64,000 nucleotides of DNA, taken from assembly GCF_032854445.1 (NCBI RefSeq), contig NC_088301.1, positions 48,229,116 through 48,293,115 of the forward strand, given 5' to 3'. The translations under genes were made by a program, and so were the position numbers. Shown here piece after piece: positions 34,731 to 47,400 of this stretch. Under the pieces are notes generated by a model. It saw nothing but the letters and a program-made list of their open reading frames with translations. It was not told the DNA's origin and ran no database searches. This DNA is from Liolophura sinensis (taxonomy: Eukaryota; Mollusca; Polyplacophora; Chitonida; Chitonidae). The stretch's first letter is position 1. The number at the start of each line of letters is the position of its first letter.

Positions 34731-37700
34731 GCTGTTTTAGGCCATGTGTGTAACTTTACAGTACACATGACGTCACATCGCTCTCTATAATGGCTGAAGG
34801 CTAAATAAGCATTTGATGGTTTCTATGCGCTGACTGGTTGATCAGAGAATAGGAGACCACGTTGTCCATGCCTTTCATGCAAGACGTGATTTTTTCTACC
34901 AATGTGTTTCCTGATGTTGGCAGCACCTTACAGGTTGATAAGGATCTTATTCGTTCGCACGTTTTATATTTTAGGAAATGTCAGTGCACAGTTCCTTTTT
35001 TGACCAAGTATATTTACTACCTACCAGTTCGGTATGCAAGTTAGATGATTAACCTGCCTCAGCCGTCTTTTATCATAGAGGTCGAGGTGACAAACGACGT
35101 TAGAGGCTGAGCGATCAGTTAGCATGGACACAGAAACCGAAGGCGGTGACTACCACACTCGTTTCATTGTTTGACAAAAGATACTCGTTTCACAGAATTA
35201 TTGTTTCAGCTTTTAAGATTGTGTCTTGAAACGGGGGCATGTACGTTGCTACTTTTAAGCATTTAAACGAAGTTAGAATAAAACCCTAGGTGGAGTAAAC
35301 TAACAAGAGGTTACGTTTGACTTTTTGAAGAATTTTATATGTCTTACTGTCAACGCTGCTCTGGGTTTATGATTTTTGTTGTACTATTTTATGTTTTATG
35401 AATTTCTTATTGCGTTATTAATTGCTGTAATATTAGAGCTGCGACAAGGTGCCAAGAGTTAACAGAGCATTATGGAAGTAGTGAAGGATTTAAATGTGGT
35501 GGTGTGGAAACCATCTTGCTGCCATAACGGCTAGGTTGATATTGCGCTACAGACTTCGTAATCACCATTGCTTTACTATACATGTAAAAGTCTTCAGAAA
35601 CCTACTACAGGAGCAGCTTTGTAGTGCTAGCTGAAAGTAGCTAGTGAGAGATTCAAGATGGATTACTTGGTAAAATGCTGGAACTCGGATATAGCGATCC
35701 GAATTCAAATGCCGTTACGAGCAATGTGCAGAGTAAATCTATACAAGAAGCGGCCAAGAGTAATATATTCTGCACGGGATCCTGATGAGCAACTGACTGA
35801 CCAGGTGAGGTTTGAAAGTGACTTGAACAGCCGCTAACACGTCATTTGCACACCTGTGAACGGCTATGCAACTCTCAAGGCGAATCCCGTGGATACTTTT
35901 AGAAGTTGAAAATACAGAGTCTTTTGAAGTACTGGAACCAGCTTGTAATTTGAGTTGATGCCACCCTATTAACCTCCCTTGCTTTTGTAATGGTGAGCGG
36001 TTATAGCAGCGGTATAGGTGTGTCATGTCAGAGGTGTGTCATGGGCGTCTTTCTGGTGGGCGAGGCAGGTGGAGATTTCAAAACTGTTCCCAGCTCGTGA
36101 GCTACAAATTTCAACGCTAGATGCTTAAATTAAGGCATAACAATGATGGTATATTTAGACCTCAGTAATGTAATCATAATTACCGTATACGAATGTCTCT
36201 TTCGATGCATGGATGCATATATATCTTGTGAAAACGAAACACGTTTGTACCTGAAGAGTAATAGTCTTTTAAACTACTGCCTAGACATTTTGTGGTCTGA
36301 AGACATACTTCATTTATTAGCTCAGTGACTGTGTACCTGTCAAAAATTATAAAAACAGGAGGTTGTTGACGTAGACGTCTTATTATACACGTGCAATCTG
36401 AGAAAGTTTAAGGTGGTAATTATCGTAGGTTGGGCCAGGTGCATGTAGACTTGAACAAGATTAACGCGGACAGAACGCGGATCTTTCACAATTCGCATAT
36501 TCAGACTGCTGTGCGTTTCAAGGTCCATGTTTTCAGCACTTTGAATTATAGCTTGCGATAGTCCATCTGGATTGATTTTGAAATTCTAACTTTTCGTTCT
36601 GAATGTCATTTTCCGGAGAACCCTTGAATACTACCCGTTTAATATACTGTCCTCACCGATGAAAATAATTAACTCGCTGTCTTGTGGTAACATGAATTGC
36701 TGGGACTTCAGCGGTACCCAGCACCTCACCGTCGACAGACACGTTGAAATGTCACGTGACTTATTTGTGGTTCTGAAATGTAACTGAGTTCTTGCATTGG
36801 AATCCCCCAGAAAACTTTGATACTTCCATTGCCGTTTGTAGGGACGATCTTTATAATTCAGCCCATGGAGACGTTTACAGAAAAACAAGCGGCGTAACTT
36901 ATTTGTGCAATCAATTGTAACTTAACTTTAGGGATCAAAAATAATTGTATAGCTCCGATCTCTTTGTGCAAGCGGGCCCAGGAAATTGACAATTACTGGC
37001 ATGTTGGCTTAAATATTTATTTCATAACTAAACACAGTTGGTTCCACTTCCGCATGCATTTTCATATTTATATTCATAATGGCTTGAAATGAAAATAGTA
37101 TCGTCCATGTGATAGGGTTCCAGCACAGGAATGGGGACCCCAAATGTAATATATTTGGGCATTTCCCAGAAACATTTTCAATCATTTCGTTAAACCCCGG
37201 TAAAACCACCAAATTAAACAAATAGCCTACATAGAATACTAACTTCATAAAACATTCCTATGCACACAATGTATCATCAATTATTTGATATTTACTTTAA
37301 AACATAATTATTTATTAAGTCTGAGATGCGAATCTAGTTCCTAGACCCACATGTAATTCCGGTACGATCTATATTAGACCCTGTGTGTTCCCATGGAACC
37401 ATTAGCAATGGAAACAGCTCAGATCAAACATAATTTTTCGCTTAAAGTCCATAGTGTTTTTGCTCTACCGCAAATCCCACATACAAATCGTGAGGCGTAT
37501 CGTTGACTCAGCCTCAACCCCACAGTTGTGATTGCCCAATATAGGCGCGGAGAATAGAACCAAAACATTTATGCCACCAATGGCTTTTCATGCTCCATTC
37601 TCCTTTGTCAGTACAATTTCGCATTCAAGGGAGATGTCGATCCGGTGATGTCAGCCAACATCATTAGTATGATAGCCAACAAAGTATGGAATGTCACTGT

Positions 37701-38029
37701 TGTAGATAATGTTTTGACTGGATTATACGCACCGAGGGACCATTTGCTTCGTGCCGAATCGAGACGATCTATGCATGAATAGTTCTGTGTGTGTGTGTGT
37801 GGGTGGGGTGGGGGTGGGGAGGTGGGGGATTTGTTACGATTTCCATCGGGGAGAAATTACAATGGACACTGATCAACCGAAAAATATGAACAAGATGAAG
37901 CGGAAATTTGTAATCTGGTTATCAAGCATCCAATGGGTGGGCTAATTCAACGTTTAATTTGGTTCATACATATATGCCTATATGGATTGTTACGGTCATT
38001 TAATAGTTAGATACTGAAATAGTTTTCAG

Positions 38030-38030
<1 letters not shown>
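34731..38030. other. No gene recognised; one IR1 copy
   Basis: IR1 landmarks lie at about 35225-35430 (+). Several minus-strand ORFs of 60-95 codons (35739, 36631, 37009) have no motif I recognise. A segment at 36895-36980 with 'ATCTCTTTGTGCAAGCG' resembles 51350-51445. Confidence 0.45.
37785..37829 (+). repeat. GT repeat running into G-rich, quadruplex-capable tract
   Basis: A short TG run is followed by five G tracts of 3-5 bases (GGGTGGGGTGGGGGTGGGG, then AGGTGGGGG) with one- to four-base spacers. Confidence 0.85.
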
Positions 38031-38126
<96 letters not shown>

Positions 38127-38130
38127 GATG
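38031..38130. repeat. TA microsatellite with inverted CATCTGCA/TGCAGATG
   Basis: TA repeat broken at 38063-38072 by 'ACATCTGC' and ended at 38122-38130 by 'TGCAGATG', giving an inverted repeat that can extrude as a hairpin. Confidence 0.9.
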
Positions 38131-38823
38131 TTGACCATATATTATATGGACATGCCTTGCACGAGATCATTTTTGTCGCAAGTGGCTATTCTCCGTTTTA
38201 CATAAGTGTCCTATGTTACGGGCCACCGATATTTATAGCCGTTGTTGCATAACACCACCAGTTGGATATGCGAACAGTGGCCATGGTTATCGACAGATTA
38301 TGAACTAGCAAAAGATTTGGATACTGATTTGATTTATTATCTTAAAACATTCCTTGAGTCTTTCAGGCATGATCGAAACCCGTTGACTTGTTCCCTTTGC
38401 ATGAAACCGTACATATTACCGATTTTTAAGGCATGGGTTCTGTTTCAAGTAGGAGTGTGTGGATTAGTATAACGTGAAGATGGAGTATTACATAATTTGG
38501 TTTTGTAATTATCATCCCATTATAGATGACCTCTGCTACACGAATGCCCGTTTGAGAGCCTACAGATTCATTGCATATCCCCAAACTAAATTGTAGAATT
38601 TGTATTTTATGTTTCCAGTTCGCCCGATTTTTAAGACTGAAGAGTTTGGATTGTGCCGAATAATCAAGCATGGTGCGGTAGCCCTTCATGCAGCTTTAAG
38701 ATTATAAAAGCCCGTTCTCAGTTTTGGGCTGTATTTTGACGGACGTCATCTGATGTACATGTAATCTGCAAGATCATAAGGCTGCCGAGAAATTTGGTAA
38801 GTAAACATATGATTTACTGTAAG

Positions 38824-39262
38824 TGTTGATTGAACAAATTATACAGAATGTCACTGTTGGTTTAGCGTTGACATATTGCGAAGACGGCAGTCAAGACGTG
38901 ATCAGATTTCGTCACCGTAAAATAAAAGTAACTTGTAAACGGCTAATCATATGTTATTCAGTACTCAGTAATTGAAATTTTAAGTATAGAGTAGACAGAG
39001 AGATTTGTATATGTATAGTCTGATGGCTATGTGTATTTTGAGGCATTGTCGTGTACAGCTTTGTTTTGTTTGTTTTCATTCAGCTTATACCGCACGAGAG
39101 CGCTTACACTCACCGCTGACACGCTTCCCATTGTTTCGGTTTCTCAGCACCCCAGCACAACTGTTTACTTGTAATGTTGTACAGATAGCCTTGAGAGTTA
39201 TGTTAAATAAAGCGGAGCACTTGGGTAACTGAGTCACGGGCGGTCTTGTTTATCCTACATCA
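38824..39262 (+). promoter_or_regulatory. Possible 5' LTR of the BEL/Pao element
   Basis: The region just upstream of the gag start carries a poly(A) signal (TTAAATAAAGC near 39203) and ends in '...CCTACATCA', compatible with a TG...CA LTR that could start at 38824. No matching 3' LTR was found after 44460, so the boundaries are not proven. Confidence 0.35.
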
Positions 39263-39291
39263 GTACCAGGAAAATTCCGTGATTAAAGTAT

Positions 39292-40350
39292 CATGGAAGA
39301 TAATATAAAGCCGGGAGATTCCGCCGGCAGTTGTAGTGCAAGCAATGTATCTACACCAAATCAGATTATTAAGGCTAAAGCACAGAAATCTGCTGTAAAG
39401 GCTCAAGCAGAAAATTTGAAGAAAGTGCAAAACTTAAAGAAACAACAATTACAGCTTGAGCAGGATGGATAAGTGTTGAATTTAGAGAACAAATACAAGG
39501 AGTGGAAGCTGAGGGTAAAGCTTACCCACAGTATTAAACTAGTTCATGGGTCACTTGGTCACACATAGGCCACCCAGATGCAGAGGCATATAAACATTGC
39601 CTTAGCCCATTTGCTGAGCCATGGCTATGCACACAGACGCCTAGGCGAGAGTTAAAAATTCAGGTAAATTCAAGCAAATTCAAGCAAATACAGATAATAA
39701 GCAATATTTATGTCATCGTCTATTCTGCGTCAGCAAAATAACTCATTTGAACATGGGGAGCATATTGGTACAACAGTGAATCGTGATAATACATTTCAAG
39801 CAGGAAATATATCTGGATTTAAGGCAGATCATGACTCAAGACTTTTGTCTTCACAATACAATGAGGGTTGTGTAAGATCAAAGGTTGAAAGACAACATGA
39901 TGATCAAAAAGTCTACAGACATGAAAGAGAAATTTATTCACATGCAAAGAACCATGTTAGATGCTTTACACCTGCCAAAAGCTATATTAGTCACTTTCAG
40001 TGGTGACCTCTGACATACTGGACTTTCATGAGATCCTTTGAGTTGTGTTGACAAAACAGAACTTGGTGATAGTGGAAAACTCAGCCAACTCTTGCAATAT
40101 TGCACAGGTAAATCAAGGGAGGTAATAAACTGTTGTGCTGTTATGGAACCACAGACAGGTTATCAAGAAGCTAAAAGAATGTTTTAGAAAAGATTTGGTA
40201 ATCAGTACACTAAAGCAAAAGGCATGGATTTCTAAAATCACAGATAGTAAAAGCATAAAGCCAAAGAGAGGTGCAGCATTACGACAATATGCTGATGATG
40301 TCAAAAGCTGTGTTTTCACCCTAATTGCTATGGGACGTGAAGGCTAGATT
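39292..40350 (+). pseudogene. BEL/Pao gag region (degenerate)
   Basis: The first ATG (39292) opens a basic, coiled N-terminus and stops early. Further on, 'LTYWTFMRSFE' (about 40010) and 'EVINCCAVMEPQTGYQEAKR' (about 40117) match the gag domain of Pao-type elements (DUF1759 in Pfam terms). An in-frame stop and frameshifts follow within 100 bp. The structural protein would package element RNA in the cytoplasm; this copy cannot. Confidence 0.8.
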
Positions 40351-40699
40351 GATCAACCAATCCGCATGGTTAAAATAATTGAGACTGCCGCACTATTTAC
40401 ACGTAGTGTGGCGTAAGCAGGCAGTACGTACACTTAGTATGTAAAGTACCCACATGTTTCACATCTGCTTGACTTCATAGAGGGTACTGCACAAGAAGTC
40501 ATAGATCCAGTATTTGGTGGTACCTTACAAACATCGATTGCCGAGCTGGTCAAAGCATGCCCATGAAATCCAAAGGTAAATGTTTGAATTTCCAAACGGC
40601 ACAAAGTGAAAGTAAAGGTGGCTTATTGTCCCAGACCAAATCAGAGAGTTCACTTTCATCTCATTATTGCACAGAAAACCACTGACTGGGAAAGGGTAA

Positions 40700-40815
40700 T
40701 TCATTTCGTCAGCTAACACCAGAGAAAAGATGTGACAGTGTTAGAGAAAAACGCTTGTGTTTTAGCTGCATTTCGCCCAGAGATTGGTCCAATAAGTGTG
40801 ACAAGACAGTAGATG
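40700..40815 (+). pseudogene. BEL/Pao zinc-knuckle remnant
   Basis: 'EKRLCFSC' and 'WSNKCDK' are the nucleocapsid CCHC knuckle. The position where the family has His reads Asp, so the zinc site is lost. Confidence 0.65.
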
Positions 40816-40949
40816 TGGAGTAAATGGATACTAGAAGAAACATTCACGTCTGCTTCCTGTGTCTGCCCCAGTTGTAAAGACACCTGACAAGACATTTCAA
40901 GTAACTGTACAAAAAGGGTAAATCCAATTACAGCGTGCCATTTGTCAGT

Positions 40950-41490
40950 CTAAAGGGGCTGGAGAGCTTCGAGGTGCTCTGCCTATCGTGCATGTTAAAA
41001 TCAAGGACATTAATCAGAAATCTGTGTAAACTTAGGCTATATTAGACAGCGGGAACACCAACTTATTCTGCTCTCTAGATCTGTTGAAACAGCATGGTAT
41101 TGAGGGAGAAAGAACACCTCTTACTATCACTACCCTAGCCAAAGAAAACAGTACAGCTACTGATTTCACTTCAGATCACAGATATCAGTGGCAGACAGGG
41201 CTTAAAGATGCCCAGATTATTTGCAACATCAAATTTCCCTGAGCTTAAGACAATGTTGCAGATCTTAAAGACCTTGAACAGTGGCCTCATTTGTCAGGTA
41301 TTTCTTTTCCAACCACAAATAAGTCCGCATTAAGTCTCATTATTGGACAAGATATTCCAGAAGCATTGATCACAGTGGAAATAAGAAAAGGAAAACTGAG
41401 CCAACAGCTACAAAGGTTTTGGCTATTAGAATCCTGTCAAGTTGGTCCAGAAAGCTACAGCAATATGTCTGTGAATGATAGATGAGTCAT
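40950..41490 (+). pseudogene. BEL/Pao protease region
   Basis: 'ALPIVHVKI' leads to 'AILDSGNTNLFC' near 41040, the aspartic protease site (D-S-G). 'LIIGQDIPEALI' at about 41340 is the conserved stretch after protease in Pao elements. Two stop codons precede the active site. Confidence 0.8.
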
Positions 41491-41539
41491 AGACACCTGT
41501 CCAACAAACATCAGGCTTACAAATGGACAAATGACATTA

Positions 41540-41757
41540 ATTACACCATATTCCCCGTGAGTTATCACACACTCGTCTTGGTCTAGGATATTTTCTGCGT
41601 AACCTTTCTCTAGCAGAGACTGGATTTCTGACTGGCATAGTGAGGGCTCTTCTGGGTCCCTTGGCATCTGACTTTTCTGGCCAATGGCTGTAGACGGGTC
41701 TCATGCTTTGGAAAGCATTGTGGGTTAGATCGAAGCGATATTTGTATTTCATAAGCA
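41540..41757 (-). pseudogene. Inverted duplicate of the RT N-terminus
   Basis: Reverse complement of about 42233-42434 with modest divergence, including 'SMRPVYSHWPEK' and the 'LEKGYAEN' region. It forms the left arm of a large inverted repeat whose spacer is the inserted SINE-retroelement composite. Confidence 0.9.
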
Positions 41758-41800
41758 CCAGGCGTACAAATGGACATTATGAAATAAAAAATACCGAAGG

Positions 41801-41938
41801 TCTGTCATCAACCTGCGGATGGTCGTGGATTTCCCCTGGGCTGTGCCCGGTTTCCTCCTACCATAATGCTGGCCGCCGTCGTATAAGTGAAATATTCTTG
41901 AGTGCGGCGTAAAACATCAATCTAATAAATAAATAAAT
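41801..41938 (+). mobile_element. SINE core and tail inserted in the BEL element
   Basis: 'CAACCTGCGGATGGTCGTGG', 'CATAATGCTGGCCGCCGTCG' and an AAAT tail, with the tRNA-like head missing. The tail runs straight into the Penelope-like 3' end with the same junction ('AAATAAATCTTTCTCTGC') as the nested copy at 48276. Confidence 0.85.
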
Positions 41939-42232
41939 CTTTCTCTGCTTCATGATTGTGGGGGGTTTATATTCATCGTGTAGAATTAGATCGCCGCTTT
42001 GGATATATGAACAGTTGCATTCAAAGCGCAACTGAGATAAATATTTTATTATCGACACTTTATATTCGAGCATGGTACACGGTTTGAATACTGATTTCAC
42101 TCAGTCGTCTAGAACATACCTTGTGTGTTTCCTGCATCATTGAAAACTGTTGACTGTTTCTCTTTTTTCCTACTTTCGTACTTTGTGTACTTTCTTAGTT
42201 CTTTGGTAGTTTGTGTTAAGCGTAATAACAAA
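41939..42232 (+). mobile_element. Penelope-like 3' end fused to the SINE
   Basis: Forward copy of the 3' region: 'CTTCATGATTGTGGGG', 'GCGCAACTGAGATAAATATT', 'GAAAACTGTTGACTGTTTC', 'CTTAGTTCTTTGGTAGTTTG'. Together with the SINE it interrupts the BEL RT gene. Confidence 0.8.
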
Positions 42233-43080
42233 TACCATTTCGATCTAACCCACCATGCTCTCCAAAGCATGAGACCCGTCTACAGCCATTGGCCAGAAAA
42301 CTGCCCAGGGATCCAGAAGAGCTCTCTCAGTCAGAAATCCAATTTCTGCTAGAGAAAGGTTACGCAGAAAATATCCCAGATCAAGACGAGTGTGTGATAA
42401 CTCAAGGGGAATATGGTGTAATTAATCTCAATAAACCGGTAAACGTGAGAGTAGTATTTACTGCGATATATGGCGGAGTTTCTCTCAACAGTGAGGTTCT
42501 CCAGGGGTCGGACTTAACAATCAAGCTGATAGGATTCCATGAAGATACAGTTTCAGTCATGGTGGATATAGAAGCCATGTGCATCCCAAAGACCGCGAAG
42601 TTCTTCGGTTCCTGTGGTGGGAAAATGGCGACCCCACACTGCAAATAGAAATATACAGAGTAGCCGTCCATTTGTTTGGCGGAGATTGGAGCCATAACTG
42701 TGTTAACTTCGCCTTGAAGAAGACGGCAGATGACAAAAAGAACGACTAAAAACCAGAGGTTGAGGAAACTGTACATAACTTTATGTAGACGACTGCTTAT
42801 AATCTGTTTCCTGTTCTGAATCAGCAACTGAGCGGTGAAAAACTTGTGTCCTTTTCTGAGTAGAGGAGGATTTAAGCTGAACAAATGGTCCAGTAATGAC
42901 AGACTAGTAGTCGAGTCTAATCCCATCGACCAGGAAGCCAAAGATATCAAAATCTTGGATTTGGACAACTTCTCCTTGCGAGTAGAGGGAATATTGTGTG
43001 TTAAATGGGACACTCAGAACAAGATTCAACCCAAGGAACGCCCACAGAGGGCTGCTCAGCGTTATGAGCTTATTATATGA
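42233..43080 (+). pseudogene. BEL/Pao reverse transcriptase (degenerate)
   Basis: 'RKLPRDPEELSQSEIQFLLE' starts the domain, then 'NKPVNVRVVFTA', 'VSLNSEVLQGSDLT', 'VMVDIEAM' (first catalytic Asp) and, in another frame, 'YVDDC' at 42782-42796 (the catalytic YxDD). 'GGFKLNKWSSND' at about 42865 is a conserved later block. Frames shift at least three times. No active enzyme can be made. Confidence 0.88.
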
Positions 43081-43238
43081 TCCGCAGTATGTCCTTATGT
43101 CCTCCTAGCAAAAAAAATCTTCCAGAAGGAGACTAAGAGATAGAAAGAATGGGATAGTCAATTAGAAAATAACAACATGATCAGCTGGAAAAACTGGTTG
43201 GCCGATCTCCACAAGCTTGAGAGATTCCATGTTCTTCG

Positions 43239-43640
43239 ATGCCTCAAGTCCAGACCGTCCAACTACACCATTTGTCGGATGCCAGTTGTGACGCGTACGG
43301 AGTGACAAGCTATATTCGCTTTGAGAGGCATTGCACATTAGCAATGGCGAAATCAAGACTAGTGCCCACAAAAACACAAACCATTCCTCGGGTAGAATTA
43401 ACCGAAGGTGTCTTGGCTACCAAGATGGATGTTATCCTTCGTCAAGAACTCCAACCTGAGATTGATGAATCTACTTTCTGGGCGGAGAGCAAAATTATCC
43501 TTCGTTACATCATGAACGAAGACAAAGGGTTCCATACGTTTGTGGACAACAGAGTTGGACAAATCAACAGTAATACTATTCCAAGTCAGTGGAAGTACGT
43601 CAGTTCCTGTCAAAGTTTATCATGTTTCTGGAAGAGAAGA
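43239..43640 (+). pseudogene. BEL/Pao RNase H-like region
   Basis: 'LHHLSDASCDAYGVTSYIR', 'MAKSRLVPTKTQTIPRVELT', 'STFWAESKIILRYI', 'FHTFVDNRVGQI' follow the order of the Pao RNase H region. This is the longest open stretch of the element (162 codons to 43727). Confidence 0.88.
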
Positions 43641-43829
43641 CAGCTTAGTTCCTTGAGCGGTGCTCGTCTTGGTACAAGCTCAAGAAGTCGATTGCATGGA
43701 TCTTGCGACTTCGCTGTATTCTTCTGAGAAAGACAAGGAACGAAGACCTACTTTCAAAAAACCATTCATGGTCAAGAGATGACACAGCCATGTCATGCGC
43801 TATGGGTGCATCTTTACGTGTCTTACAAT

Positions 43830-44461
43830 AAGGGCAATACAAATTGAGAAATTGGACAGTATGAACACAGATTGCTTTAATAACGCTTTGAAAACGTGTG
43901 AAAGCAGATGAGGGAAGCCAGAGAAGATACGCTCCGACAATGGAACGAATTTCATGTCAGCGGAAAAGGAACTCAGGCAATTGATAAGCATTTGTGTCAA
44001 AGAGAAATTCAAAAAGTTCTCACTGCCGTGTTGACGACGAAGGGCTCAGTACCTTTTTTCTGTGAAGCTGAATAAGTTGTGAGCAATCGGCCTTTCACCG
44101 CGGTTTCTGATGACCCCAGGGGCTCCTAACCACCTACTCCTGTTACGTGCAGTACCAAATCTGCCTTCAGGTGTGTTTGATATGCAAAGTCGTTACAGAA
44201 AGCAACGGTGTCTTCTGGAAAAGGTGGATAATGGAGTATCTTCCTGCCATTCAGTTCCGACAGAAGTGGTTCACGGCCAAGAGGAACTTCCGTGAGGAAG
44301 ATGTTGTTCTTGTGCTTTAAGTGACAGGAGACAGTGACCTGTAGAATCGTGAATACCCATCCTGGAAACGGCGGAGTGGTGCCTACAGTGGAAATCCGGA
44401 TTAGAGGGAAGGTGTTGACGAGACCAGTTAATAAATTGTGTCTTCTTGAGGGTTTGCCGGA
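43830..44461 (+). pseudogene. BEL/Pao integrase core and C-terminus
   Basis: 'GKPEKIRSDNGTNFMSAEKE' near 43915 contains the second Asp of the DDE core. Further on 'LTPNHLLLLRAVPNLPSGVF', 'YLPAIQFRQKWFTAKRNFRE' and 'KVLTRPVNKLCLLE' give the C-terminal part. Sequence between core and tail is compressed, so part is deleted. The integrase end marks the 3' limit of recognisable coding sequence. Confidence 0.85.
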
Positions 44462-44464
44462 CTG

Positions 44465-47400
44465 ATAGACATTTCATATGACTTCGGAGTGGTAACAAAC
44501 CGTTGTAAAATATATCGAGCGGTATTAGCAGTAATCCTTGCGAACATATTAATTGACCATTCGTGACAGTTTGCTTGGAATGAATTGATGAGAGCGTTGA
44601 TTTCATTGTGAAACAGCATATGAGAGATGTAATGATGTTTCAAAGTACATGTGTCATTCTTGTTTTTGGATGCAGAAACAATATATGGCAATTTGTTATA
44701 TTCGTAATATGAAAAAAAACCACTTAAACAGTGTGGTAATAACTGTTTATGAATAATCAGCAGTCCTTTGTGAACACATTCTGCATGGGGTGCATTATAA
44801 AAGGTGATTTTGTCACCAGACTTTTACACATACTTTTGTGCAATTATAGTAATTAGTAAGCGTGTGATAGAAAATGGTGTTCAGCCATTGAGGGAACCTC
44901 AATGAGCTGACTGGGTAGACATCCGTAGTGCGCATCCACTTCACGGTGAAAACAACGCAATCACATATAACCTGAAAGCATGTACTTTTCAGGTTATGCC
45001 GAGATTGACGAGCAAGAAAGCTTTTGAGTTATGGCTTTGAAGAGATGATGGCTTGTAGACTGTAAATCCAGCAACAATGTTTGAAGTGTGCCTGAAACCA
45101 CCTATTGGTAATCGAAAAGATTACTTATTTATGGTTTTAGGCAAACTGAAAAAACATTGCTGGATTTAAAACACGTCAATGTAGTTTTTGCGAGCAGTCA
45201 CTGTAGCTATATGAGTCTCACACAGTCAAACAGGTCACCACACTCGATAGTCTGGTGTTTTGTTCCTATATTGAATTGCTGCTCCAAACCTTGGCGTGAT
45301 AGGCCTACCTGCGCTTGTCAAACTTCATGAATACTTCAAGGAAGAATAATGCAAATATTACTAAACGTTGCTTTGACTTCTTTGTTATTGTCATGAATGA
45401 TTTATTATTTACAGATATATGTTTGCTGTCCGTTTTCCTAATTATGTAAAAAGTAGCATTATATGGAGACAACTCGGAAACAGTCCAAAGAGGAAAGACT
45501 TACTGTACATGTCTTATTTGATTGTTGTCGTTTTTAACAGTGTAGGGCGGCAACTTGGCACCTTCTGAGGAATAAAGTTACTTTAATTGATGAGAAAGAT
45601 AGAAAGGATGATGCGAATTGATATACCTGGATGTATCTGGTTTCAAACATTTTGGATGTATCCTGATATATGCATGACGGAAAGATAGTGCAAAGATGGT
45701 TTATAAAACTAACAGTTTTTTTATCTTATAATTCGTTAGTTAATCTGGTTCAGCCTACTCGTACTGAACTTAAATCGCTATGGATTTTCTATTTAATTGA
45801 TCAGCTGTATATCTTTGGCCTGAATAGTTAGATTTTCCTTTACCAAACAAAGCAGTAACACTTTGAGAAAGTGTTGCTCAAAGGGTTGGCAAATCTTTGG
45901 CAGCATGAATAAACCTCATACATCATTTTTTCATCTGTCTATTTCGCGTGTGCATATGTACGAATACACATTCCCATGGCGTTTCACCTCAATAATTCAT
46001 TTGTAAGTAGACATATCTAAGCAATGTGCAATTGTACCTTCTTTCTAACAGAAGGAATCGAATAGAAGGATGGTGCATCTTCCAGTCCTGTGGCTTTGTG
46101 TATATTCTTCGCAATGTTTGATGGTTTCAGGGCAATGTTCATAAAGTATAGATTCATTGTGACTATACGTGTAGGGCCTACTTATCAATGGTTTCTGCCA
46201 GGCCTTATACCCATACAGATGCAACCTCACTGACCTGACTGGGAGGGAATTTCACATTTTCACTATTTATATGAATGTACGTTGTCCATGGATATATGTA
46301 AACGGTGTATGTGAGTGTCAAGTGAGTGGTGCGTTCAGTGACACATTCAAATTAAAGCACTCAGGACAAACAGTTTTGTCAAAGAGTTTTTCAGTTTCCA
46401 TTGAGTGTGGGATTTGTCTTTCATAGTTCCATTCATGGGTGGATCAGTCTTATCGCGGTCTTTCCTAGCCTAAATTAATTTATTTATCATAAAAATGATG
46501 GAGGAAAATCATGTTTTAATTAATCTAAAGGTAAAGTTTTCCATTGGTCTATTATTGTCAAGATCAAAATCAGATCGATGCTTCCCTAACTGAAACAAAG
46601 CATAAATTTCGTACCCACTTCTTCAGATGGATGGGTAGACGAGTGTAACCATGTTTCCACCCCAAACAATCTTAGCAGTGTATCTCGCTATTAGTGATGC
46701 CTTCTGTGTTTCTCAGCACTTGTCGTTAAAGTCATTTCTCGAAAGGGTGCATTACGTGATCTACTTTTCTTGTCGTCATTGCCGAATATTGTGGCACAGG
46801 CTTCAAAAAAAGGAGAGGATATGACAGTTCGTATTAATATTTCTCGTACATACAACTGTCTAAATATAAATGAATAATGCATACAGTTAATCGTCACAAC
46901 ACATTCACCAATTCTATGAAGACATTTTACATGACAAGAACGTGTGTCTAATTGGTGTGGATTTCAAAATTTGCAGTAGGGCTTGTCAGCTTCCATAAAT
47001 TTTATTGATTACATCATCACTGAAAATGTCATCAGATGTTTCTGTTAATAATAAACTGCCTAATTAAAGATCTTGAATATCAACAAAATAGAATATCCCG
47101 GCAGCTTCCCTCGAAAAGTGTACATCATATAGTAGCATTTCATGGGCCGCCATCTGCTTGTTAAGAGATTAAACGATTATATGTCGTTTTAGACACACCG
47201 TATGTATTGAGGAAGCACTATAGCACATTTGTTTGTACGGTATTGATCGCAAAGGCTCACCCCTACACCAGTCAGCCCATCAGTGCACATCAGGCCCGAT
47301 CTGAAGCTGGGAAGCTCTTCAGTCTAAAGTCACCGCATTGCTCACTACAAACGCAGGACCAGTTTGTTGTTATATAAATTCGGTACACTGCAGCCTCGAG

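Noticed and set aside
36631-36888. Minus-strand ORF containing 'LGDSNART'
   Set aside because: The resemblance to a LINE endonuclease block (GDFNAR) stands alone; no second block is found at the right distance.
42402-43013. 203-codon ORF on the minus strand
   Set aside because: It is the antisense shadow of the BEL reverse transcriptase, whose motifs are on the + strand.
44462-45060. 3' LTR of the BEL element
   Set aside because: No stretch here matches the poly(A)-signal region at 39200-39262.
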